From Bathynomus jamesi (Eukaryota > Arthropoda > Malacostraca > Isopoda > Cirolanidae), in NCBI GenBank assembly GCA_023014485.1, contig JAJOZX010006149.1, forward strand, positions 152,501 through 216,500: DNA of 64,000 nucleotides, given 5' to 3'. This document shows positions 23,093 through 33,847 of the stretch, piece by piece (positions within the stretch are counted from its first letter, which is position 1; each line of letters begins with the position of its first letter). Under the pieces are notes generated by a model that saw nothing but the letters and a program-made list of their open reading frames with translations, searched no databases and had not been told where the DNA came from. A program made the position numbers and the translations under genes.

Positions 23093-23290
23093 GTTCCCTT
23101 GGATTTTCACTTCCCTTATGTAATAAATAAACTGAATTCCATTAACTTTGCCTAACAATCTTCCATGTTCCCAACGACATATTCAATTTAGAATATTGTA
23201 AATATATTAACGTCATATCAGATATCGAAAGTGTACAGAAAAATATTGAAAAATATTATAAATCTTTAAAGTTCGTTGTATTCTCTTTCT
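23093..23290. repeat. Dispersed repeat, copy 1
   Basis: Shares long runs with 37155-37480 (for example TCCAACGACATATTCA-like and CTGTACAGAAAAATATTG-like segments). It carries the uninterrupted TTAA site that is filled by a MITE in the second copy. A partial third copy is at about 51725-51800. Family not recognised. Confidence 0.7.
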
Positions 23291-23334
23291 GAAGAAAGTG
23301 TTTTTTTAATTTAATTCACGTTTGTTCGGCCTCA

Positions 23335-23500
23335 TTCCAGTCACACGAGTCTAACCTAAACTAACCTAACGTGATGTGACAGAGCGTAATGTAACGTAAA
23401 CGAACATAATTAAATCTAACGCACTCCAGTCTATGCTAATATAGAGATAGTAACATAACCGACCATTGAAATACTAACCTAAAATACATTTAATTGTAGT
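23335..23500. repeat. CCTAA-rich degenerate tract
   Basis: Many AACCTAA and AACGTAA units (CTAAACTAACCTAACGTG). Resembles degenerate arthropod telomere motif but is not a clean array. Confidence 0.4.
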
Positions 23501-23932
23501 TTAACGTAAGTCCATTCAAAGTTTTAACATTCGACTTCATTCCATTTGTTCTACTTAGGTTTCTACACACCCCCACCCACCCACCCACACACACACACAC
23601 AGCAAACAAAGACATCTGCAGTCTCCAAATTTTCGTGAAATATATTTACATTTGCAATTCATAACGATTTCGTCCGAAGTCTATGAATCTAACTCAGTAA
23701 TATAATGAGTTAGTGTGCTGTCAGGATATATTTTTAATGATGTTGAAGGGGACAGAACTGATCCACTATAGAAGCGATTCAAAGACATTTCGTTTTTCTG
23801 ATTACAGATAAGGATGAAGAATGCAAAATATCGATTTTATTTTCTTTTGCATTCGTTCTTCCACAGAAGCTTTGTTTCTATAACTTAGTTTGTAGGCAAA
23901 ATTGTAAATGTTTTAAGACTAGAAATTATATA

Positions 23933-23965
<33 letters not shown>

Positions 23966-24272
23966 CAGAGCTGGGCAATTGCGGCATATTTTGCGGTACT
24001 GCGGTACTGCGGTACTACCGCAAACCGAAAACCGGTACCGCATAACGCAGTACCGCAAAGGATCGCTGAAAATACCGCAGTACCGCTACCGCATTCAAAT
24101 TTCCGCGTACCGGTTTCACTGAAACCGGTACGCGGAAATTTGAATGCGGTAGCGGTACTGCGGTACTTTCAGCGATCCTTTGCGGTACTGCGTTATGCGG
24201 TTCCGGTTTGCGGTTTGCGGTAGTACCGCAGTACCGCAGTACCGCAAAATATGCCGCAATTGCCCAGCTCTG
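23966..24272. mobile_element. hAT-like foldback element, near-perfect palindrome
   Basis: Starts CAGAGCTGGGCAATTGCGGC at 23966 and ends with its exact complement at 24272. The arms run nearly to the centre and are built of TGCGGTACTGCGGTA-like subterminal repeats. Flanks are TATATATA tracts. The CAGAGCTGGGCAA start is typical of hAT ends. 307 bp, no coding capacity. Confidence 0.85.
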
Positions 24273-24373
24273 TATATATATATATACAAAAAATATTTCA
24301 CGAAAGTAACACAGGATACATATTTATGATGAAAATAACCATGAAGAAAAAAGAAAACACGAAATAGGCTCAA

Positions 24374-24800
24374 GCGTTTTCGTCTAATGACATCCTCAGG
24401 AATACTGAAATTAATAACAAGATTGAGACTATATAGACAGTAGATCACAAAGAAAAAAATAATATGATTGGTGCAGAAAAATATTGTAGGAGGAGCATAC
24501 AATTTACGTGGAAAAGCTACCAGAGTTTTAGCGCTTTGACCTTGTGTAAATCTGCTCTGAATGAATTCAAAACAACAGGATCAAGCGGGAAAAGGCCTTG
24601 GCTAAGGTTGAAATTGTTTGTAAGTTGAATAATGGCAGACTCAAGAATATTTCTATTGACAATATTGCTTGAGTGAAACAAAACTGAAGCATTATTCCAG
24701 TCAATACAGTGGGACAACTTTAACAAATGGACAAAAAGGGCATTGCACGAATGTCTCGTTCTAACGGGATATTTATATTGTTTTATACGCGTTAACTCGT
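24374..24800 (-). pseudogene. Penelope-like element, GIY-YIG C-terminal fragment
   Basis: The minus strand reads NALFVHLLKLSHCIDWNNAS, VLFHSSNIVNRNILESAIIQ and NNFNLSQGLFPLDPVVLNSF. This is the C-terminal part of the GIY-YIG endonuclease of Penelope-like elements: HCIDW, then the IES(A)-I helix carrying the conserved Glu. No upstream RT is attached. The 3' untranslated part follows towards lower coordinates and includes a hammerhead-like motif at about 24374-24399. Confidence 0.8.
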
Positions 24801-24843
24801 TAACTCCTCCATACTATAAAGGTTTTAATATATTACAATATTC

Positions 24844-25032
24844 GGATCACCTGAAGATCAGGGCCCCCAGCCTTCGTTAGTCAGCCTTATAAGGCTAACT
24901 AACGAAAATATCACGACTTAACCTAACCAATCGTTAAGTCAACTGTACGCCCTTGACGATTGGTTAGGTTAAGTCTTGATATTTTCGTTAGTTAGCTAAA
25001 GAAGGCTGGGGGCCCTGATCTTCAGGTGATCC
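24844..25032. mobile_element. Foldback MITE, family FB, copy a
   Basis: Termini GGATCACCTGAAGATCAGGG and complement; arms about 90 bp. Exact 8-bp duplication CAATATTC at 24836-24843 and 25033-25040. The core contains ACTAACGAAAATATCACGAC, TTAACCTAACCAATCG and CGCCCTTGACGATTGG. Confidence 0.9.
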
Positions 25033-25214
25033 CAATATTCTTCTTTTAAATAGTTTGTTCATACTGAAAATCTATTGATAATTCATATAACTACTTTAGA
25101 CGATTGCCTCAAAATGAAGGAAAAAGTAAATTATTAGAATTTTTAGTATATTATTAGAATATAAACAACATAAAATCCTAACGTGTTTATTTTTAAATGA
25201 TAAATACAGTGTAG

Positions 25215-25417
25215 GGATCATCTGAAGATCAGGGCCCCGAGCCTTCTTTAGTTAGCCTTATAAGGCTAACTAACGAAAATATCACGACCTAGCCTAACCA
25301 ATCGTCAAGGGCGTACAGTTGACCTAACGATTGGTTAGGTTAAGTCGTGATATTTTCGTTAGTTAGCCTTATAAGGCTAACTAGAAAAGGCTGGGGGCCC
25401 TGATCTTCAGGTGATCC
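25215..25417. mobile_element. Foldback MITE, family FB, copy b
   Basis: Same termini as copy a (GGATCATCTGAAGATCAGGG). Flanks CAGTGTAG and CAGTGTAA, an 8-bp duplication with one mismatch. The stem contains a second small palindrome, TAGCCTTATAAGGCTA. Confidence 0.85.
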
Positions 25418-26084
25418 CAGTGTAATTCTAAAAATGTAAGTTCAATTTGTATTTTGCCATTGTCTCACTAATATTATTCTGAAAAAATATTGGCTACGAT
25501 GTTAAGAATTACATCACCATTTGACGCTTTAAGAAACCCAAACGCTATAATAGATGATACAAATCGTGATTAGTTTCGTGCCTATTTTATAGTTTTGAGA
25601 AGAAGTGTCTTCAGGTTTTCCATAAATACTTTAAAACTATTTCGAGGAAGGTGCACTGAAAAATCTTATGGATCTTTTAAATAATTTCCCCCCAACATAC
25701 TCTTTTCAACAATCACCACCCCATTGTTGATCTTTTCAACTATATCGCCCCCAAAGTTTAAACTCTGCAAATTAACAAAAATAAGATAAGAAAACAATAA
25801 CAACAAATTTATTATTTATTGCAAACATATACTAAATAGAGAACCATTATTTACATAGGCTAAAATATTTTAATATGTTCACATAAGTTATTAAAAGCAT
25901 TTCGATTAAATCTATCGCGCCACATAAATTCTTGAAAGTACCAGTGTAAGAAATCGCGCTTGCATCCCATCATTTCTTTAATGCGTTGTTTATGCTTGTG
26001 CCAGCAAGATTCTATGTGCTGCGTATGTACACCATTTGGCTCAACAAAATTAATACTGATTTACAGTCAGGTGCTGGAATCCTA

Positions 26085-26215
26085 ACCCTTAACCGGTTAG
26101 GTTAATTGAATGCCCGGTTAGGTCAACTGTATGCCTTTGACGATTAGTTAGGTTTAGTCATGATATTTGCGTTAGTTTTAACGAAAATATCACGACTAAA
26201 CCTAACCAACGCCGC
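26085..26215. repeat. Foldback core without FB termini
   Basis: Contains ACCGGTTAGGTTAATTGAAT, TTGACGATTAGTTAGG and TTAACGAAAATATCACGACT, the same central module as the FB elements and the 10145-10745 composite. No GGATCACC or GGAGC end was found. Confidence 0.6.
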
Positions 26216-26301
26216 ACCGCGAGTTTAGAAATAAAGTAACCGTCAGGTATCATGTTATATCTTGTAAGAAACGGCTTACTTTTTCTCAATCATAAAATTA
26301 T

Positions 26302-26504
26302 GGAGCTATTGAAGAATAGGGACCCCAGCCTTCTTTAGTTAGCTTTATAAGGCTAACTAACGAAAATATCATGACCTAACCTAACCAATCGTCAAGGGCG
26401 TACAGTTAACCTAACGATTGGTTAGGTTAGGTCGTGATATTTTCGTTAGTTAGCCTTATAAGCCTAACTAAAGAAGGCTGGGGTCCCTATTCTTCAATAG
26501 CTCC
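26302..26504. mobile_element. Foldback MITE with FB core and different termini
   Basis: Termini GGAGCTATTGAAGAATAGGG and complement differ from FB copies a, b and d, but from CCCAGCCTTCTTTAGTTAGC inward the arms and core are the same. No clear target duplication (flanks AAATTAT / CTTTCTC). Confidence 0.8.
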
Positions 26505-26692
26505 CTTTCTCTAAACACAAGGATGTACAGTTCGCCAAGAAACTTAAAATTTCTAAATAGCTTAAAAATTACTAATCAGTAATGACTGGGGTTTGTTTTC
26601 AAAATTTTACCAAAATTATCACAATGAATAAAATATCCAAAGAAAAAATTTGTCATACCGAATGCAAATTTTTCATTTATTTTTCTGAAAGT

Positions 26693-26698
26693 ATATAT

Positions 26699-26754
<56 letters not shown>
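26693..26754. repeat. (TA)n microsatellite
   Basis: TA tract directly upstream of the CR1-like LINE. Confidence 0.95.
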
Positions 26755-26757
<3 letters not shown>

Positions 26758-29503
26758 GAATCGTTCGTAACGGTATTTAGGACTATAAATGAGGAATGTG
26801 TACGTACAAAATTAAGCGTGCGAAAGTAAACAACAAGCCCTTGTGGTTTACTTGTAGAGTAGGAGACATTATAAAGAGTAGAGATAGGGCTTATAGGCTA
26901 TATAAGTGCGATAAAGATAATCTGTTGTTACGAAACAACTACATATCTCTAAGGCGTGAAGCTAAAAGTGTAATAAAAAAGTCAAAACGCGAATTTGAAA
27001 TCTCCATAGCTCGTGACGGTAAAGAAAACCCCAAGCGATTCTTTCAATACGTCAATAATAGAAATCCAGTAAAAAGTGTCTTAGGTCCATTAAAAAATGT
27101 AAATGGAGATCTAGTCTCTGAAAACAAGGAAATGGCTACCTTGCTAAACGAATTTTTTACGTCAGTTTTTACTATAGAAGATGTAACGAATATCCCTACG
27201 GTCATAGACATAATACCTTTTGATAATGGTAATATTTTGGATAATATTGTCGTTAGTGAAGGGGAAGTAATGCGCTATATTGATAAAATGAAAACGCGTA
27301 AATCACCGGGTCCGGATTCCATATATTCCATACAACTAAAAGAATTAAAAGATAGCATTGTTGTGCCGCTAACAAAGATTTTTAATGCGTCTATTTCTGA
27401 GGGGTGTGTACCAGATAATTTCAAGTTAGCAAACGTAACACCTATCTTTAAGAAAGGCGATAAAGGTGCGGCGGGAAATTATAGGCCAATCAGTTTAACG
27501 TCCGTTGTAGGTAAGCTTTTGGAATCAATAATTAGGGATCGTATAGTCGAACACTTAGAATACCATAAACTTGTTAGAAATACGCAGCACGGATTTAGGC
27601 GAAACAAATCTTGCTTAACTAATCTTTTAGAATTTTTCAAAAGCGTGGTTGACGATTACGATAGACATCGGGCGGTTGATGTAGTGTATTTAGATTTTCA
27701 AAAAGCGTTTGACACCGTGCCGCACAAAAGACTCATTGAAAAAACTAAGGCTCATGGAATCAGGGGTGTAGTAATAAATTGGCTAGAAGAGTGGTTGCGA
27801 GGCAGGAAACAGAGGGTGGTCGTTGATGGAGCGGAGTCGTGCTGGGCTAATGTAGCGAGTGGCGTTCCTCAGGGTTCTGTATTGGGCCCCTTGCTTTTTC
27901 TTATATATATTAACGATTTAGATGTCGGCCTAGTCAGTACAGTTTCAAAGTTTGCGGATGACACGAAGCTGGGTGGTAGGGCGATTAATGACGAAGATAG
28001 AGGTAAAATTCAGGAAGATCTGAATAAAATCGTTGATTGGTCAGTCACATGGCAAATGAGATTTAACGTGGATAAGTGCAAAATTATGCATATAGGTTCG
28101 CGTAACGGTAATTTTGCGTATAGTATGTCAGGGAAAGATTTAACAAGCGTAGAGCAGGAAAAAGATTTAGGAGTTATAGTCACTGGTGATTTAAAAGTAG
28201 CGAAACAAAGTACAGCAGCGGTCAATAAGGCGAACAAAGTGTTAGGTTTTATAGCTCGAAATTTTGAGTACAAATCGCGCGATATTATAATTCCACTTTA
28301 TAAATCATTAGTTAGACCCCATTTGGAGTACGCGGTCCAATTTTGGAATCCGTATATGCGCAAAGATATAGACAAAATCGAAAGAGTTCAAAGACGAGCA
28401 ACTAAGATGATTCCGTCGCTTAGGTCAAAGTCGTACGAGGATAGGCTTAAGGAGTTAAAATTGACAACACTCGAGACCAGGAGGTTAAGGGGTGATCTAA
28501 TCCAGGTTTTCAAAATTATGAATGGGTTCGATAACGTAGATAGAGATAGCTTTTTCGAAATATCTCAATATAATAGGACTAGAAATAACGGGTGTAAGTT
28601 GAGAAGTAGAAGGTTCGAGACAGCAGTTGCGAAAAACTTTTTTACGCATAGAATAGTAAATAGCTGGAATAGTTTGCCGGTAGAAGTAATTAGTAGCACG
28701 TCTATAAACATGTTTAAAAATCGATTAGACGCATATGTTGATAGAAAGGGTATAGTTTAAGGTAGTAAAATTAAGGCTTTCTGGGGATAGATCCCACAGC
28801 TCAACACAAGTGTTGTGGGATATAGGGAGGCAGCGTCTTGGGTTAGGGGATACTCTCTGTCCTTACACACCCCATTTAAAGAGATTCCTCTGCCGAGCGG
28901 TGCCCCCCATAGTACTGTGAGGTATTGAAAAACTCATGATCTTCACTTGCCCTACAAACACCTTTAAATGGGAGACCCAAAATGGGTGCACACACATTTC
29001 TACATTACTGTACAGTCTTTACAGCCACACCTACTCTTTTTCTCGTAAGTGTATATATTGTAATGTATATGATTGTAAATTTTGACTTGGTCCGCTGTCG
29101 ATATGGACCGTGACTTGATGGATACCGTAATGAAATTGACTGGATTCTTTGGATCCGATATATTTGCATGTCCTTTATAAATAGATATAGAGTGTAACAT
29201 ATTTGTGGATAGTAGTCTATTATGACTTGATCCTCTGGATCAGAGATTCTATCTTTAATTTTAAATCGATAATTAATTAGTTTTAAATTGATAATTATTT
29301 AGTTTCGTAAAAATTGGTCGTTGCCAATTTACCGGCAGTTTTTACATAAATTTCTTATGTTCTTGTGGTTCGGAACCCACGTAAAATTGTAGGTCCCCTC
29401 CGCCACCACGGAGGACATACACAATACACGAACACAGTTAGGTATACCAGCCATGAGTGGATCCTAGGGTCTTTGTTGGTCTGAAACATTATAACATTAT
29501 AAC

Positions 29504-29515
<12 letters not shown>
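26755..29515 (+). mobile_element. CR1-like LINE, 5'-truncated, with full 3' end
   Basis: The RT ORF (26796-28760) is followed by a ~750-bp 3' untranslated region ending in a short tandem tail of ATAACATT units (about 29483-29513), the kind of 8-bp tail seen on CR1-type LINEs. The same 3' region, inverted, ends a second copy at about 55955-58334, including GGATCCTAGGGTCTTTGTTG and the same tail. No endonuclease domain lies upstream; the 5' side stops at a (TA)n tract. Confidence 0.85.
26796..28760 (+). CDS. CR1-like reverse transcriptase, intact ORF lacking endonuclease
   Basis: A 654-codon uninterrupted frame. Reverse-transcriptase blocks in order: KSPGPDS (residues ~169-175); ANVTPIFKKGDKGAAGNYRP (~211-230); QHGFRRNKSCLTNLLEFF (~265-282); motif A YLDFQKAFDTVPHKR (~297-311); motif B ASGVPQGSVLGPLLFLIYIN (~354-373); catalytic FADD (~386-389); VDKCKIMHIG; and the thumb segments YKSLVRPHLEYAVQFWNPYM and RRATKMIPSL. 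The C-terminus FKNRLDAYVDRKGIV is usual for this LINE group. All catalytic Asp residues are present. The first Met is simply the first in frame; the true protein would extend 5' with an AP endonuclease that is lost here. So it could in principle encode RT but not a complete retrotransposition machinery. Confidence 0.9.
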   Translation: MCTYKIKRAKVNNKPLWFTCRVGDIIKSRDRAYRLYKCDKDNLLLRNNYISLRREAKSVIKKSKREFEISIARDGKENPKRFFQYVNNRNPVKSVLGPLKNVNGDLVSENKEMATLLNEFFTSVFTIEDVTNIPTVIDIIPFDNGNILDNIVVSEGEVMRYIDKMKTRKSPGPDSIYSIQLKELKDSIVVPLTKIFNASISEGCVPDNFKLANVTPIFKKGDKGAAGNYRPISLTSVVGKLLESIIRDRIVEHLEYHKLVRNTQHGFRRNKSCLTNLLEFFKSVVDDYDRHRAVDVVYLDFQKAFDTVPHKRLIEKTKAHGIRGVVINWLEEWLRGRKQRVVVDGAESCWANVASGVPQGSVLGPLLFLIYINDLDVGLVSTVSKFADDTKLGGRAINDEDRGKIQEDLNKIVDWSVTWQMRFNVDKCKIMHIGSRNGNFAYSMSGKDLTSVEQEKDLGVIVTGDLKVAKQSTAAVNKANKVLGFIARNFEYKSRDIIIPLYKSLVRPHLEYAVQFWNPYMRKDIDKIERVQRRATKMIPSLRSKSYEDRLKELKLTTLETRRLRGDLIQVFKIMNGFDNVDRDSFFEISQYNRTRNNGCKLRSRRFETAVAKNFFTHRIVNSWNSLPVEVISSTSINMFKNRLDAYVDRKGIV

Positions 29516-29537
<22 letters not shown>

Positions 29538-29726
29538 TTTGTAAAGCGCTGAGTGAGCGAGTAATTATGCATAAGTCATTACTGAGGCGTAACTATTCGA
29601 TCATTCAAGCGTTAAAGGTGGTCTACGTATGTACGTCGTCGATCACCTGCGGAAGAAAAAACTAAGAATTTTAACAATTTTGTAGAGAGATGACTCTCTC
29701 TCTTTATGGCTTTCAACCATAACAGT

Positions 29727-29730
<4 letters not shown>

Positions 29731-29770
<40 letters not shown>

Positions 29771-29812
29771 TATATTATATATATATATACATATATATAT
29801 ATACACACACAC

Positions 29813-29855
<43 letters not shown>
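29731..29855. repeat. (TA)n / (CA)n compound microsatellite
   Basis: Long TA tract with CA block; overlapping ORFs are artefacts. Confidence 0.95.
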
Positions 29856-29861
<6 letters not shown>

Positions 29862-29900
29862 GCATATATAACTGCAATGACCACGCAGTATATAAATTAA

Positions 29901-30000
29901 TAGAAACGACATAAGTATTAAGGAACGTTTCATTTTTCATTTATTCGTTATCTCTCCTCCTCGTGTGCAGAAACGTTCCTTAATACTTATGTCGTTTCTA
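29901..30000. mobile_element. Small inverted-repeat element, perfect 31-bp arms
   Basis: Left arm starts TAGAAACGACATAAGTATTA (29901-29931); the right arm (29970-30000) is its exact complement; the loop is 38 bp. Flanked by AT-rich sequence; no certain target duplication. Confidence 0.7.
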
Positions 30001-30014
30001 TTCATATATATATA

Positions 30015-30591
30015 TATATGATATTGGTAATATTTATTGGTAGGAAACAATTAATTGGTTAAAGTAAAAACGAATATTAGTAGCGAAATAAAGTATAAAA
30101 TTACTAAAAGTTCTTTGTTCGCAAGTTATAATATTTGCTTTTCCACAAAGTATAACTTTCAGCTTTTTTTTTTTTATCACTCCAATCGATTGCAATCAGG
30201 TTTGAAAACCGTAATATCAGATTCAATCCCATTAAAAACCAATTTCTTTACCTCTGTCAAAGTATGGTCTTCTCTAAAAGGAAATAGATGTTATTGTATA
30301 TATTTTAATGAATAGTTTCTGAACGGTGAATGGTATACGATTTGAGAATGAAACTAAACGAACTAATTTATATATCTATCTATCTATCTATTTATCTTAT
30401 CTCTTTATATTTACCTATTCATATTTATCAATCTGTCATCCATCAATGTATATAAATAATTTCACTTCAAGTCTTGTTGATAGGGAACCTTAATATAATA
30501 AATAGGAGAACCAAAACTAAAGTGGATCATGCTTTAATAATTTATTGCAAACGTTTTGGAATTTGTTCCATCTTAAGTGCTAAGTTAATAA
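30015..30591. other. AT-rich spacer, nothing recognised
   Basis: Contains a (TATC)n-like tract near 30375-30400. Two short ORFs (30055, 30474) have no recognisable features. Confidence 0.5.
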
Positions 30592-30599
30592 ATATTAAA

Positions 30600-30802
30600 G
30601 GATCACGTGAAGATCAGGGCCCCCAGTCTTCTTTAGTTAGCCTTATAAGGCTAACTAACGAAAATATCACGACCTAACCTAACCAATCGTTAGGTCAACT
30701 GTACGCCCTTGATGAGTGGTTAGGTTAGGTCGTGATATTTTTGTTAGTTAGTCTTATAAAGCTAACTAAAGAAGGCTGGGGTCCCTGATCTTCAGGTGAT
30801 CC
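30600..30802. mobile_element. Foldback MITE, family FB, copy d
   Basis: Termini GGATCACGTGAAGATCAGGG and, inverted, GGATCACCTGAAGATCAGGG; exact 8-bp duplication ATATTAAA at 30592-30599 and 30803-30810. Contains TAGCCTTATAAGGCTA and the shared CCTAACCAATCG core. Confidence 0.9.
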
Positions 30803-31093
30803 ATATTAAATATGTTTATTTTACGTACGTACAAAAAGAGATATGGTTAAATTAATCTACATTTTTATCAAATTTATAAAATAAGATTATTCGATGTCGG
30901 GTACGTACGATTTTATTTATTTGTGGGCATAGATTTGCTCGTGCCTGAAGGTCTTTTTTAATTTTTATGCTAATGTAATCGTATATGTCTTTATTAACTA
31001 TTGGATTTTTGTTTGTTTGTTTATAAATATTATTAAGCAATTTTTTAATTGTTTGTTGAGAGATGTTCTTGGGATACGAGTTGTCTATAAATT

Positions 31094-31720
31094 TTGTTTG
31101 CAGATGTTATTTCGTTGTGGAAGTTTAAGTATTTGGGTCAAACTATTACCAGCTCCTTGAGTGATGACCCGGATATAAGAAAACACTCTCGAAGCCTGTG
31201 TGCTAAAGCGAATATGACCATAAGGAACTTTCGTTTCCGTACAAGTGAAGCTAAAGACACACTCTTTCGTACTTTCTGCAGTAATATATACGGTCAGCAA
31301 CTCTGGGTGAATTATAAAAAAGGTTCTGGCAGAACCCTAAATTTGCTGTACAACAGGTCTTTTAGACTCTTACATAAATTACCCCCGAGATGCTCAGCTT
31401 CGCAAATGTTTGCTACCCGCAATGTCCCGAGCTTCCCGGAGGTAACAAGACGTGCTCAACACAGTCTAATGCAAAGAATTAAAAAATCAACCAACCCGAT
31501 CATCCAAGCTATCCATGAGTCCTGCCATTTATCCTCTAAGCTATGGACTTCTTGGTAAGAAAACGTCTGTCTGTAGCTCCACTTAACTTCGACAGTGCAG
31601 TATTATTTCTAATCAATTGTATATATTTCTATCCTTAGTGTATGAACTGTTATTGTATTAATAATATTTGTCATATGGACTATAGTCTGCCAATAAACCT
31701 TTTCATTTTCATTTTCATAT
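31094..31720 (+). pseudogene. LINE reverse-transcriptase C-terminus and 3' tail
   Basis: The frame reads LWKFKYLGQTITSSLSDDPD, then SNIYGQQLWVNYKKGSGRTL, NRSFRLLHKLPPRCSASQMF and SSKLWTSW. This is the C-terminal region typical of LINE ORF2 proteins after the RT thumb (FKYLG...; LYN.SFR.LH.LP). The catalytic core is absent. The coding part is followed by a 3' region ending in repeated ATTTTC units (about 31695-31717), a likely LINE tail, so this is a 5'-truncated copy. Clade not assigned. Confidence 0.8.
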
Positions 31721-31852
31721 ATATAAGAAAAGACAGTGGTATCATCTGCAAATAATATTAAATTAAGAATATTGGAGGAGGCGGAAGTTTACTTATACGC
31801 AATAAAAATAAGAGGGGAGTCAATTTCAATATACATTATTTACTGATACAAA

Positions 31853-32059
31853 TTAATATATGTTGGACAAATAACTTTTAAACCAGTCACTTATAGTTCC
31901 TCCGAAGCCATAAGAATACAGTTTAAGTAGAATATTATGGTATATCACATCAAAAACCTCACTCAAAACCATGAGGGTGGAAATCATTATTTCTTTATCC
32001 TGTTCAGCGACATTGGCACTTTTCGCAAGGATGAGTAAAAATGTCTCAACTCGAGCCAA
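31853..32059 (-). pseudogene. LINE reverse-transcriptase fragment
   Basis: The minus strand contains STLMVLSEVFDVIYHNILLK and LYSYGFGGTISDWFKSYLSN, which aligns with the motif A region of LINE RTs (FLDLSKAFDTI.H.ILL.KL..YG..G....W...YL..R). The Lys/Ala of the usual KAFD is changed to EVFD. Only this block remains. Confidence 0.7.
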
Positions 32060-32481
32060 TTTGGTTTCGTGTGAAGCCGTATTGATGCGGCGATAATAAG
32101 TTATAAGATTATAAATAATGATGTATCCAATATTTTACATTTTTTTTTTAAAGTTTTACTAAAGCAGATAATAAACAGACTGGATTTTCGCCAAGGAAGA
32201 AGGAAGGACAAAGAGACGAGTATTTTCGTTACCCACTTTTTGAAATTCTTCGATGAATCGTTTTCGATGTCAAAAAGTGTCTTTATCTCACAAGCTTTTT
32301 TTTCAAATTCTAAAAAGCTTTTAGCACCGAATCATATTTATACTTTGTGATTAAATTTAGGATAAAGGGTTAAATAAGGGATTTTTGTAAAACTGAAATG
32401 CTCTTTGTTAAAATGCTTTTCCCCATTTATGCCAACAGAAACTAGTATGGGATACTTTTACAGTATCTACTGTAAATAAAT
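32060..32481. other. AT-rich spacer, nothing recognised
   Basis: No coding similarity seen. Confidence 0.5.
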
Positions 32482-32630
32482 TAGTGATGCACCGATTAAT
32501 CGGTATCGGCACCTGGCATGCCGATATTAGGAAAATACCTTGCATGGCCGATTAATCGGTAAAATGCCGATTAATTTTGCCGATTAATCGGCATGAAAGG
32601 TGCCGATACCGATTAATCGGTGCACCACTA
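32482..32630. mobile_element. hAT-type MITE, 149 bp
   Basis: Ends TAGTGATGCACCGATTAATC and, inverted, TAGTGGTGCACCGATTAATC. Exact 8-bp duplication AAATAAAT at 32474-32481 and 32631-32638. The body is built of repeated CCGATTAATCGG palindromes. Confidence 0.92.
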
Positions 32631-33835
32631 AAATAAATATAATAAACACAATTCAGAATAAAAGTGAAAATGTAAAAAGAACTCGAAAGCAAAAGTGAAT
32701 ATCTAAAGGAAAGGAACCATCATTCATAACTTTAACCGTTCATTCTTATGTACGAGTAAATATTCTGCCGTACTCAAAGTATGAAGATTCAGCCGATTTC
32801 ATCTGATCGCTATTATCCCGATGTCATTCCTATTTCATTCCGAGCCCAAGAGTGAGAAATCCGCCGGTGAAAATCTCAAAGGATGTAATTTTCAAATCAA
32901 TCTATTTCCATTTCATGCCATTCTTATTTTCATCCACGGCTTTCCTACTTTGGTCCAGGTTAAGTTAAGTTGGGTAAGGTTACTGTTAGGTTAGATTACG
33001 TTAAGTTTAGTTAGGTTAGGAAATATTAGCTATTCTTATTTCGCGTCTTTGCCGCGAATGCGAATGGGAGTGACATTCTTTCTCAAATCAAGAAACACTT
33101 TTTTCAAATATGGATTTTTTTCACTTTGTTTATTTTCATTTGTGGCCCTCGGATGAGAATGGGAATGACACTGAGTAGAAAGTAACCTCGTATTTAGCTT
33201 AGGCCTAATATTAAAAGTGAGCGATGAGAAGTCCAGTCTTTAGAAAATGTTTTATTGTGAAATGCGTACTTAATAAATGTATACTTTAGTATTAAATTAA
33301 ATATATGTATTTCATAGCAGAAATTTTTTTTCCGACTGTGTAGAATTTTCACTTAAATTCTAAACCTTTCAAAAGTGGATTTGGGAACCCTCATTTTTAT
33401 GGACCCTTTACCTATCGGATCGGCAAGACCATAACATCGATACTCTAAAAAATTAACTCAACCTAACTTAACCTAGAGTAACCTGACCTTTGCTAAACTA
33501 ACCTAACTTAATCTAACCCACAATACACTTGTCGATAGAATGTCAAATAGATCAAATATCGTAATTCCGATTGTTATTTGATAAACATATTAATTTATGT
33601 CCGGTTAATTAATAAACAAAAGTTAAAAATTTTATAAAAGTAATGTTTTATCATTTTGCACAATTTTAAATAAAATGATGAATTGCATATTTAATAGAAA
33701 ATAAATGACTCTTAATAAAAAAAAAATGTTATGATAAATTATGAAATTAAAAGTGCTTAACGAAATTTGCATAGTTTAGGTAACTAATTATAAAATGGGA
33801 ACTTAATTACTATGGCAATAATGACAGTAACGAAC
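32631..33835. other. No gene; contains CCTAA/TTAGG-like tracts
   Basis: At 32957-33030 GGTTAAGTTAAGTTGGGTAA and related runs occur. At 33452-33520 the opposite orientation appears (AACCTAACTTAACCTAGAG). These are degenerate telomere-motif-like tracts, possibly arms of an old foldback element. No coding similarity. Confidence 0.45.
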
Positions 33836-33847
33836 TTATATTGTACA

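Noticed and set aside
24844..25417. Two adjacent hairpins considered as a tandem regulatory array or attenuator
   Set aside because: Each has its own 8-bp target duplication, so they are independent transposon insertions.
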